This document shows positions 21,911 to 32,169 of a stretch of 64,000 nucleotides of DNA, piece by piece. The stretch is taken from contig JAPEUQ010000005.1 of assembly GCA_027946365.1 (NCBI GenBank), positions 806,001 to 870,000 of the forward strand, read 5' to 3'. Source of the DNA: Kalmusia sp. IMI 367209. Taxonomy: Eukaryota > Ascomycota > Dothideomycetes > Pleosporales > Didymosphaeriaceae. Each line of letters starts with the position of its first letter. Position 1 is the first letter of the stretch. Both the position numbers and the translations under genes were made by a program. A model generated the notes under the pieces. It was given only the letters and a program-made list of their open reading frames with translations, had not been told where the DNA came from and did not search any database.

Positions 21911-23362
21911 ATGCTTGCCATGGTTTCAGGAGGAAAGCGCGATTCGATGGATGCCACCACGGACGTCACATCCAAACTCGAATCAACTCACCTACAACAA
22001 CCGCCATCGACCAAGAAGCGCCCGCTAGGCCTCACCGATCTTCCTGCGTCCGTACGAAACAAAATCTACGCCCACGTCTTAGATACCGAGCTAGTCAACG
22101 TGGGCAAACCCAATGTCTCCTACAGCCATACCATAAAAGACTCCATCATTCACTTCAAAGCCTCCCGACATCCCTTCCCGGTGCAAACCGCTCTCTTTTA
22201 CATCAACAAGCAGATTTCTGAAGAAGCTCGCCACTTCTTCTACTCTAAGAATTTATTCGTGAAGTTTGAGATCTATTCGGCTGATGCGCGGCACGCGAAG
22301 ACGATGCTGGAGGATTCGGGAGTCCTATTCTCGGTTGCAGGACCAGAATACGTGGAGAGATGTAAGGCACATGCGATGGATGTAACGATTGTGGAGAAGA
22401 ATAGTGCGCAGAAAAGAGCGGTCGTGATGTTTCCCGCCCAATATCTCCCCAGAATGATTAACTTCTTAGAGCAGGCGAGTGGGGCATCGGGATCATGGGC
22501 ACCTAGCCATGCATTGTTCCTGTCGGTGCTCAATACATACGGCCTTGAGGTTCCGAGACTGCAAGGCGATTTGCTCGAGCTCTTCCGGCTCATTACTAAT
22601 CTCGGTGCTGTCACAGTGGATAAGGCGAATCTGTTGCCCGAGTATGCGGAGGGTCTACAGAGCAGCATGATGGCCGCAACTTTCGATGCAGATGCTTGGA
22701 TCGCAGCTGTGACTGAAATGACCGATCGAGCCGAACAAGCACATGAAAGTAAAGACTACGTTACTGCGGCTCAGCATGCCCAAGCAGCAATCATATCGAT
22801 GACCTATGCCTACCTCACTCGTGCCGAAACATTGCACTCGCAACCCGAATCCTTCACGAAGACCGTCCAACGCCTACGCTGGCGAACCGAAATTGGCCTG
22901 GCAAGCATTCTCCACTCTAAGCACTCGGCCCTCGCCGCCTCATCCGACTGGCTCACATCCGCCTCTACCCCACCAGAAGCTCGAAAGCAAGCGGCAATTG
23001 ACCTTCTTGCTGCCGAAACAGCTGCATCGCGGGCTCTGAGCCTCGCCACCGATTCTCCATCGCCTGCATCGAACCCATGGTTCCGCTCTCTGCCCGCCGA
23101 ACTCATTCCGCCGAATAAGGTAGAATGGTTTGGTGATGACGAAACGGGCAAGAGCTGGTACGTGCTCGGGCTCTTGCACATGGCGTTGGGTGAGTGTTTG
23201 TTCGCAGCTGGTGACCTGGAGAGGGCGCAGGGGTTGTGCAAATCGGTGGGGCAGGACGTTGAGGCCGCCTTTGGAAAGGCAAGGGAGGGGATCAACTGGG
23301 AGGTGAGGCCTGGTGTCGGGCTGAGGAAGACTATGAAGGTTGCTAGTCAGGAGATTGACTGA
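21911..23362 (+). CDS. F-box/2EXR-like hypothetical protein
   Basis: Single exon, 483 residues from the ATG at 21911 (MLAMVSGG); another Met lies three codons later. Near residue 40 the segment LTDLPASVRNKIYAHVLDTELVNV, then FYINKQISEEARHFFYSKNLF, matches the layout of the fungal 2EXR/F-box-like family in which an LP..R..IY helix is followed by a Cys/Asn-rich NKQIS-EA motif. The C-terminal half is Ala-rich and helical (EQAHESKDYVTAAQHAQAAI and LLHMALGECLFAAGDLERAQ) and looks like TPR-type helix pairs. If it is an F-box protein, it would recruit substrates to an SCF ubiquitin ligase. No catalytic motif is present. Confidence 0.72.
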   Translation: MLAMVSGGKRDSMDATTDVTSKLESTHLQQPPSTKKRPLGLTDLPASVRNKIYAHVLDTELVNVGKPNVSYSHTIKDSIIHFKASRHPFPVQTALFYINKQISEEARHFFYSKNLFVKFEIYSADARHAKTMLEDSGVLFSVAGPEYVERCKAHAMDVTIVEKNSAQKRAVVMFPAQYLPRMINFLEQASGASGSWAPSHALFLSVLNTYGLEVPRLQGDLLELFRLITNLGAVTVDKANLLPEYAEGLQSSMMAATFDADAWIAAVTEMTDRAEQAHESKDYVTAAQHAQAAIISMTYAYLTRAETLHSQPESFTKTVQRLRWRTEIGLASILHSKHSALAASSDWLTSASTPPEARKQAAIDLLAAETAASRALSLATDSPSPASNPWFRSLPAELIPPNKVEWFGDDETGKSWYVLGLLHMALGECLFAAGDLERAQGLCKSVGQDVEAAFGKAREGINWEVRPGVGLRKTMKVASQEID

Positions 23363-24797
23363 GCGGACAGAAGGAGTGCGATAGACTTTGAGACAGAGCC
23401 CATAACAGCCTTAGATTTTCGATAGAGATCCATTAGTCTATTCAATAAGTCTCATATAGAACTTGACTCAGTTATGATTATTATCTCATCAAATTGCCAA
23501 TTTCAAGTTGTTGCGTCTCCGGTATAGGTTGAATCGAAGAATTGATTCCATTTAATCTTCGCGAAAGTCAGTTACGTATAGTGGGTTGTGATAGTTGTCG
23601 TTTAAGCGCGAGCGTGGACGGTAGGATTCAAGCAACTATTCTCCATGGCTAAGTCTTACAAACAACGACCTCCACAAGCTCTAGGATACCAAATGAAAGT
23701 CAATACTATACACTATTATTAACTGATTTTCAATTTCTACTTATGCGCAAGTACAGCATCACCAAATGTAGATTCCAACGCCGGAAATACTTACCTATTT
23801 CAGCGGGTATAAGGCGGAGGCAATCAATTAGGGTCGAGGATTCACCTCATGCGAATGATCCGAAGGAGGATCCTGAAAGTGGATAAGCTTTTTATCGGTG
23901 TAAACGACTATTTTCTATTGGTCTAGTTGATCCCCTCACATTGGCCGCCAGCACCACATATACAAACAGTCGATCCCAACAAGGATTAACATGGAAATCG
24001 ATAAACCTCATACCCTGAAGCCATGCCGGGCAAGATCACAAGGCTCTACATACATGAACATGGATACAGAATTCTAGAGCTAGATAATCGACCTAATTTT
24101 TTGAGTACGTAAAATAGGCGACGAAAGTGAAGGCAGCAACAAAGATAGCATTTGATTCCTTATCTCCATGGGACCCTATCGTACGCCCTCCGTGGATCAC
24201 GTCGTGGGGTGGGCACGTAACTTCCGGTTGGATATGATCTAATAGCTGGAGATCGCTGAGCTTACTATGGTACTTCTGAACCTTGTGACTGATCTCTCCT
24301 CGCCCTCAGACGCCCGCGTACAGCAAAGTTTGAGTCTTCCTCAGATATTTGTCATCATCTCCATGTTGATGGTACACATCTAGGCCATACCCACCAACGT
24401 ACAAACTCTTCAGTACTATCTATAGAAGATCAAGATGATCGAATGAGCCGGGGATTCTCTTGGATTTGTACAAAGTTGCTCTCATGCCAGGCCCGCCGAT
24501 TGTTTCTGCTCCGACCCACTTCAACCTCCTGATCTACCTTGTTCCGACCTCCGGTGAATGCGACGTTGCATGTGCACCTATGCAAACGCAGGAAGAGACC
24601 TCACGTTACCACGTTACCTAGTATACATGCGGAATTCCGCGAGATACTGGAGCGTTTGCAGATACTGTGCATAAAGGAGCGCTCTCTTTACATTTCTGCT
24701 TGTTACAACTTTCATCACACCACTTTCTCTCCCTTCAACCTGTACTGGTCCTATTTCCACTCTCATCCTTGATTAAATTCCTTGGCTCCTTTCCATC
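23363..24797. other. AT-richer intergenic region, 1.4 kb
   Basis: No open frame of useful length and no recognised RNA gene. Base composition looks more AT-rich than the flanking coding DNA, but no transposon terminal repeats or protein remnants were found. Confidence 0.5.
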
Positions 24798-25929
24798 ATG
24801 CCTCTCATGGACTCCACATCTCAAGACCACTCCACATGTTCTCCGTGTTCTGAACCGAGTTCGGCTAACGAGTCTATTGCACTGACAAGCACTACTAACG
24901 TCACGGTGTCTTCCCAAGGTCCCGTTCGACGATTCACCACCCGGAGACCACAACTCAACACCAATTGGAAGTTTGTTGGAATTCCATCTCCCCAAAGCAT
25001 GCATGGGCACATCCTCCATAAGCGCAACGACAAGCGCTATTACAGCATCACCACTCCATCACACAAGACACCCTCGTGCACACCTTGGGAGCCACTCCGC
25101 TTTCACGCGAACATGGAGACTCGTCCATGCTTTCATACCAACTCCAGGATTCACAATCTTGCTTGTGGACACACTGTAGTGAGTGTCAACGTCCCATGTT
25201 CTCGTTATATATTCATTAACTTCACTTTCTAATTCCTGGCAGGCAGTCCCCCGAGACGCCGAACCATGCGCCGCGAACTGCGCCAACAACATGACTGAGA
25301 TCCCCTCAGGTGCCTCCATCCCCACCCAATATGCTCCCACCGTCCAGAAGATACGCACCTCGATCATCGACGCGGTGAACGCATGGGAGAACACGCTCCA
25401 CAGCAACAGCGACGCACAGGCCGAGACCAAAGCCGGCGTCCACGTCGACATCCTATTCGCCATCTGGAAGCGCCAGAACGCCGTGCTACTTCCCCCGGTC
25501 GACCTCATCGGAGGCAACTTCTCCTGCGCCTTGTGCAGCACTACGGGCCCCCGTCCGACGCACCCCGCTGTCATGCTCCCCGAGGCACCGTACTTCTGCA
25601 TCGTTGTCGGCAAGGATGAGAGCGATATTGCCATCATCAAGCAATTGCAGCAGGGCATGAAGCCAGAAGGGCTGATGCAGAGGAACTTCGGTTTTAGGGC
25701 TGGGAAGGGCGCAGGCAGAGGCAGAGGCAGAAGAAGCATGAGTAGAGGCTCAAGCAGGGGAGTGAGCAACGAGCCGCGTGAGACAGGGGCGCAGAGGCAG
25801 CATCGTGTTAGGCATGCGGAGATCTGCAAGCAGAGCAGGATCGAGAAGCAAGAGGTCATCGGCAGGTTGAGGGATGAGACGCTCTTGGAGGAGTGGGATA
25901 TGGCTATGACTGGTCTAGGTGAATCTTAG
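24798..25929 (+). CDS. Cys-containing orphan protein with basic RG/RS tail
   Basis: Function unknown. Exons 24798-25178 and 25243-25929, phase 0, 355 residues. The first third is Ser/Thr rich (CSPCSEPSSANESIALTST). Paired cysteines recur: CSPC, LACGHTV with EPCAANC right after the splice join, and FSCALC. The order CGH then CxxxC suggests a small zinc-binding unit. A helical central part (TVQKIRTSIIDAVNAWENTL) follows. The C-terminal third carries GKGAGRGRGRRSMSRGSSRG, an RG/RS-type basic tract like those that bind RNA, and ends in a charged helix. No known domain was recognised. It is probably lineage-specific. Confidence 0.68.
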
Positions 25930-27602
25930 ACTTGCTGGTTCGATTTTCGGTACTAGTTAAATGTGGAGAATAGAGTTGATTACAGTGTTGGTGGGATGGC
26001 TTGAGAAGGTGTATGTGGGCGGCTCTCCCTTATTGTAGATGCAGGGTTTGTGGTTTACGATATACACATGGGCATGGGTGTCTGGATGCTCTCAACATCA
26101 CTACTCTTGATAATCACTCAGATCCATCCGGTAGATGTAGTATTGAGTATTATATAGGAACATACAAGATACATATGCTTGAAACTATTTTTCATATATG
26201 GACAAAATTCACCTGCAAAGTTTCTTCGCTTCGAAGAAACCATAATGATCTTTCTAGTACACGTGGATATGACTTAGGTACCCGAATTCCAGTGCTCAGG
26301 GGCATTGCCATCGTAGCTACCTTCTTATATCCCATTGAACTTAGAACTTGGACACAACCGGCTCAGAAACCGCTGAGGAAATCGACGTGTTGAATGCTAG
26401 GACCTGTTGCAAACATCACGGAAACTCGAAGTGCTTCAATAATGTGATTAGACAATAGTACGAGGCTCTTACAGTATGTTTTCACTGGTTGATGGGGGCG
26501 GCTGGGAAGATGGAGGTGTTATCAAGTGAGAAGAACAATAGAGATCCTTTTGCTTGACGTCATCTCCGCCGTGCCTATTCGCGAATTTATGTTCTAGCAC
26601 ACAATCAACTTGATCAAGCACTATCACACATCACAACGCGCATTGGAAGAGAAGAAGATGGGCCCTGCATGATTCAGCTACAAAGCTATGAACTCGAGTC
26701 GGCAGAGCTAACCAATCTATATCCACAGAGTGAGGTAAAGCAATAAAGGCAACACGCCTTTGCGCCATGTTAGCTACCTGGAGAGTGTCGCTGAGAAATT
26801 GAAAAAGACAGTGCACTATGCAAGAGGGGGCAATTTTTTTAAGGGGACATGTGAGTGTTCGTTGAAATATAGTACTTGGAGGGGACGTTCGAAATAGAAT
26901 AAGCCTGTCCGCTCCGAGTCGTGAAAGTTTTGGTTCTGTCGGAAGCTTTGGTGAAAGCGCATGTGACCTTCGATGACGGCTTGGAAGTCGCTCTGACATG
27001 GCTCGAAGGCTCTTCTGACGAAGTTCATTGGTGGCTCGAATCTTGCTCCGATGCCGGCTCGAAGGTTAAGCTTGATACAAGGAAAGACTACCGGATATGG
27101 CTCTGAAATGGTGTCAAGGAGAAAGGGATGAGGCTCTAACCCTGTACGCCTTGAATTTGTGCCGCTCCATTCCATTGGAGAATAAGAAACCGATTACCGA
27201 GGTGTTGGGGTATCGCAAGATCCAAAAAGCTAAAACTTATAGGGCTTGAGGGAATAAGTAAAGAAATATCGACCAGCCAGGAAGTGAGAGTGAGAATAGC
27301 CTAAGGGCGTAGAGATCCAGGCTGTTAGCAAAGACAGTTTACCCACACCACACCGCCATACCAATCGACACACCGGCGTACACCTCATATTTCACATCAG
27401 TCTACACACCGATTGCCGTCCGTATAACGAGTCTCGGTGACAGTAATTGTGGCAGTTGCCATTATGTTGGTTTTCTCGTTGTTTGTATAGAGGTCGTCAT
27501 TATTGTTGGCCGTGGTCAGAAATCGATGCGTAAGCCAAGCGAATTAGGATGTATGCTTGAGTCGTTTGCCGGTGGTCGCGAAGAGACGGGGTGAAGTGGG
27601 TC
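25930..27602. other. Convergent intergenic region, 1.7 kb
   Basis: Between two convergent hypothetical genes. One ATG-initiated minus-strand frame (27175-26816, 119 codons) lies here but has no family likeness or coding support. No other feature was seen. Confidence 0.5.
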
Positions 27603-28604
27603 TCAAGACTCCAGGAACTCATCAATGGAGTTGAGGAGGTCAGTGTTTAGAAGATTCGAGATGTCCTCCTCCTCAATCTGGTCGACAGGAAGGTAAACAT
27701 CCTCCATAGTGGGAATGCACTGAACCTGATCAAGAGGATATTGCTCAATGACCTGGAGTTGACCCCACTGGATGTTGGGTGGTCCAAGCTCACGAGGGAG
27801 CGGAAGGAAGCGACCACAGTTGGTCTTTGCACGATCATCCCCTTCCCACTTCATCTCTGCAAAAGACGGCCAGGGTGCAATCTCGTCCTTGCCATTCATC
27901 CAGTCAATGCACCAAATAGTCTTCACGCCAAGGACGCGCGAGATATTCCCTTCCATAGCTAAGTTCTGTGCCCCGGAGAGCTTCACGAGAGATCCGACCA
28001 TCTTTGTGGGGTCAACCTGAACTGTCTGGAGCTGAAGCTTACGCTCGTGCTCCTTCTCCTCTAACGACTTGGCGAGTGCGGCTTTTTTAGAAGCGATCAT
28101 GGCCTCGCGGTGAGCAATAAAGTCTTGGAGCTTCCATTTTGCGACATCGCTATGCTTGAAAAGGCGCCGCATCGAGTTGCGGGTCATGAGAAACTCCTGA
28201 TTGTGCTGAGCGTCGGGAGACACCCACGTACGCGAGCTGCGGTATCCTCCACCTCCCGAGTAAGGTGCCAGACCATTGCGAGGTGGCCTCAAGATACTCG
28301 AAGGATCGCGGGGAGGCAACGGGCTGGATTGCAAGGCGGAATCGGGGGAATCGGGGACGAAATGACCTCCAGCTTTCCAGAAGCGTTTATTTGTGATGAT
28401 AGAGAGGTCATTGATTGGAGAGCTGATGGGGGAAGTCATACGAGCGGGGTCGTCGGAGGGACGAGCCTCGGTGGGGCTCTCACCGTGGAGTGTGATACTA
28501 CCTTCTGAGGATGTGGACGACGAGCATGCTGAATTATTGTCCCTCAGGTCTACTCCACCGCTATTTCGAATTTTTCCACCAAAGTCGTGCTTACGTGAAG
28601 CCAT
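27603..28604 (-). CDS. Conserved hypothetical protein, intronless
   Basis: Single exon, 333 residues from a clear ATG. The first 130 residues are disordered and Ser/Pro rich (SPISSPINDLSIITNKRFWKAGGHFVPDSP). A basic and charged helical segment follows (RRLFKHSDVAKWKLQDFIAH, then EAMIASKKAALAKSLEEKEH, about residues 150-195). The C-terminal 130 residues appear folded (VKTIWCIDWMNGKDEIAPWP, PPNIQWGQLQVIEQYPLDQV) and end acidic. No catalytic motif, signal peptide or membrane segment is visible. Length and composition favour a nuclear or cytosolic regulator, but no function is assigned. Confidence 0.72.
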   Translation of the reverse strand: MASRKHDFGGKIRNSGGVDLRDNNSACSSSTSSEGSITLHGESPTEARPSDDPARMTSPISSPINDLSIITNKRFWKAGGHFVPDSPDSALQSSPLPPRDPSSILRPPRNGLAPYSGGGGYRSSRTWVSPDAQHNQEFLMTRNSMRRLFKHSDVAKWKLQDFIAHREAMIASKKAALAKSLEEKEHERKLQLQTVQVDPTKMVGSLVKLSGAQNLAMEGNISRVLGVKTIWCIDWMNGKDEIAPWPSFAEMKWEGDDRAKTNCGRFLPLPRELGPPNIQWGQLQVIEQYPLDQVQCIPTMEDVYLPVDQIEEEDISNLLNTDLLNSIDEFLES

Positions 28605-31600
28605 TTAAAAATGGTCTCGTCGTAGAGAGTGCCGAATCGGTAGACCTACGAGATCGCTAGATAATGTAGCGAATTTCGTAGAGTGAAAGTGGGTATGGGG
28701 AGGGTAGTCGGTATCGGGGAAGGATCGAACGGCACTCGTGGTGCAAGAGGGTGATGCTTGGGACCTTGTGCTCTTGATGACACTGTTAGTGACGTCCTAG
28801 AAGTAATAAATCAAATGCTCGGCCAAAAGTTCCTCCAAGTGTGAATGAAGACTGGAAGACCCCGCAGCTGTTGAATAGTGAGGAACTGATGTAGAGAGCT
28901 TCGTACGGCAATTGACTAGTGCTCAAGAAGGCATTGACGAATAAAAGTGGAAAGTGTGACCGGCTCCACGAGGGGCGGTCTGAGGGATAGACAAACGCAC
29001 CCCAGCGCATGTACTACATCCCAGATGACGTCAAAGCCTATGGGTTATCCTAGAAAGATGCTCTCATAAGGATAATCCAACTAGGCGACGTTTGTCTGAA
29101 GGTGGGGTCTTCAGGAAATCTTCCGCAGGAGTGCCTCAAAACAAGAGCAACTGTGTGCTGTGAAATACGTACCAAGACCACCTCGTTGTCCCGTAGAGAA
29201 GGATAATACTGTGTGTTCAAGAGCTTCGTCGAGAGGTGCAGTATGATTGAAGAAGTCGACAGCTGCTAAGGGTCAATATATAGCTTTAGGACCCCGCCAA
29301 GTGTGGACTAGGCCGGAGAATAAGAGATTGGTGAGCTCCTACTGAAGGCCCCGATTGAGCACAATAGCGGTGCTCACCAGGTAGCAGTAAGAGACTTACT
29401 GATCTATCAGGTGCCAGCTTGGAAGAACCACGCGACCGGGCCTGTCCTAGTGCCCTTGTCTCTAAACAATTCAATGGCGGCGACAAGTTCCACTCTCTAT
29501 ATCCAAGGCGAGGCGGCGTTTGGAAGAAGCAAAGACGAGCAATCGAATTTTCGCGAGCGCGCAATCGAGGCCTCCTGTTATTAGCGAAGCTGCGGCGAGG
29601 AGTCTACGAGAGAGGGTCGCGGAGGGCGCGTTGAAAAGAGGTTGAGAAAAAACGTTGAGCGAGGCCCCGGGGAGAGCGAGAAATCTTGTATAAGAGGAGA
29701 ACGAGGCGCGAGGTGAAAGGCAGCAAGGCAGAAGCCCGGCAGAGGGGCTCAGTGAAGCTATCGCGACCACGGGCACGGTTGTCCTCGATGACTGTACGCA
29801 ATAGACAAGCTTTGGACCCTGCACCGACCGAGTAACCAAGCAACATGCGCGTCTGCCTATCAACACCGCGGAGCAACGGGATTGATAATTTCCCAAGCAG
29901 CTCCACCCAAAGAAGATAATGACTTCTAGTATTCAGTCGATAAACCCGAGGGATCTCCATACCCTGCAGACGCGTGGAGACCACAGGCATGCAGAGGTAG
30001 AGGCAGGAGCCCGGGAACTCAAGGCCTATGATGAACAAAGAAATGCGACCTTCCAATGTCCTCACAAACTTGCTATAATCTGATTACTTCCGGCACTGGC
30101 GCGGGTAAGAGAACGGCTTCCGGTCGCCTACGTACAATGTGAATGTACTGAGCAGGAAATGGGCTATCGGGATGTCATTGCGACATGCACCATCGTAGAT
30201 CCAGGGAGACATCAAGTAGGGGAATAGCGGGAAGGGAAGTTTGCTGAGTTTGGGGCTGGACTCGTACATAAAAGACCCCCTTTCCACCTCCAAATCCAGC
30301 GAAGTCGGTGTATTGGATCGCTGTCGGGTTTTTGATCCAAGACAATGCGAAAGAGATCAACATTTCGAGGAGGTATGTATACTCGACAGAGCACAAAGCG
30401 ACTGAACAAACAAAATGGACAGTCCCGGGGGGCTCATCCAAATGCAGAGGCTCCATCTCATCTCAACACTGGACCTTCCGGGACACTTCGGCTAACACAT
30501 GTCGCACATTGCCAACAGGAGGATTGATGAGAACCGGAAACCACTATGCATCCATCCTGAGCGCATATCTCTTGACAGTGAATATACTTAAACTTTGCTA
30601 CGTACTTCAACCGTCTACTTGGTTGTGTTCGTAGCGCAGATGGGTTGTGAAGACGAGAACGAACAAGGAGATAGTATGGGCGATATTCATGGGGACGCAT
30701 CTGAAATTTCATGTGCATATTGAATCTGGCATTATTAACCAAGTTGCGATTCTGAGAGTCGGTGGCGTGAAGATGAGCTTTGGAGCCAGTGTGAGGGGAG
30801 GCTCCGGATTGACCGTGTGATGTGCTGTGATGCAGATGGTCATGATGTGCCCTCTGACACGGGCAATAATAGCATATCACGAGGCAGTTGCGAGCAAAAA
30901 ACTGAGGGCACCAGGAAGATGGAGATGGGATGAAGGTCTAGTGTTTGGGAGACGAGTTTGGTAAGCGCTTGATTGGCCCAGGGTTGCTGGTTCGCTTCTG
31001 CCCAAACCTGGGCGCTACGCCGTACCCACGCATCCGAAGCGCGTCACGAAAGTGGGCCGGGCGCTCCCTCTTGTCGCTATTTTGGAGCCCAGGCAAAAGC
31101 TCCTGAGAAGTGAACGCGCCGGCCTCTATCGCGACGAGGACAGCGCTGTCCGTAGACACTGTGCAGAGAGGAATGAGGAATGCGACGTTTGGAAGGACAA
31201 AGCAAGCGAAGGCGGCGGTGACGTCGGTGCCAGCCTGCAGAAACAGGGAAGGCGCCACCCGACCTCCGCAGCGGCCATGCGGCGTGTGCCTACAAAACGA
31301 CCGCGTCCGCCATGTCTTGCAGCTTGAGCCTCCTCTGCCTACAACCGACCGACCCCAGAGGTGTGTTCCCTTGCGCTCGACGACAACCCACCCTGCGACG
31401 CCTGGCACGTCACGAGGCCCTCGCTGCCTCCTCTGCGCGCCAGCAGCAGCCAGTGGGCGCAAGCCGGTGAACAAAGGACGCCCGCCCAGACAACTTGCGA
31501 CAACCACTCGAGCGTTCAGAGCTCGAAATAACAGTCGCCTCGCAACGCTGTTCTAGCGCGTTGTTTTGGCCTTCTCCAGCCCGACCGCCTGCCACGCAAA

Positions 31601-32169
31601 TGACTGGTCGCTAGGCCCTTGTTCCATCCCGTGGGCGCCTATCTGGGCCGCTCACCTAACCGGATCTCGCCAGATCCACAACAGAGCCGCAACGTACTGG
31701 ATGTGCTGCTGAACGTCCTGGTCGAGCAGGCTTCTGTCTGCGGTGCCATTGGCGCTTGCAGCCGGCCTGTGCTCCGTCCTGCGCTTCCTCGCGGTACGTA
31801 CTACTGTTCGTTTCATGTCTTCATGAATGGTGAATGACCTAAAATCGAACATTCCCCACATCTCGTCAACACAGTTTCTTTCACTTTTCACTTTTCGCCT
31901 TCACTTTTCCTTGTTGCATCGTGTGGAGCGTTTGGGATTTCTTTATTGTCCTATTGTGTCCTATTGTTCTTTAATCGCCTAATAACCTTTCCCTCCACCA
32001 CTACCACCACCTTCCACAACACTATCTCTGGCAGATACCCCGCCCTTCTACCGCACTTGTTTACGTTTCGATTTCGATTTCGAACTTGAGCCACCTGCCT
32101 GGCGCCGGCAGCTTGCAACCAGTCTAATACCTCGCCCAGACCTTGCTTCCGCAGCTATTCCCATTCGCT
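28605..32169. other. Gene-free stretch of 3.6 kb upstream of PRM1
   Basis: No ATG-started frame with family likeness was found on either strand. The longest frames (for example 31507-30938, minus) open only at GTG. The part from about 31850 to 32165 is pyrimidine-rich with CT runs, typical of fungal promoters and 5' leaders, and belongs to PRM1. The rest could hold long leaders, non-coding RNA or a decayed locus; nothing in it is diagnostic. Confidence 0.5.

Noticed and set aside
29471..29896. 141-codon minus-strand frame
   Set aside because: TTG start, low similarity to real protein composition, no conserved motif.
30938..31507. 189-codon minus-strand frame in the gene-free stretch
   Set aside because: Opens only at GTG, Arg/Gly-rich from local GC content, and no family likeness.
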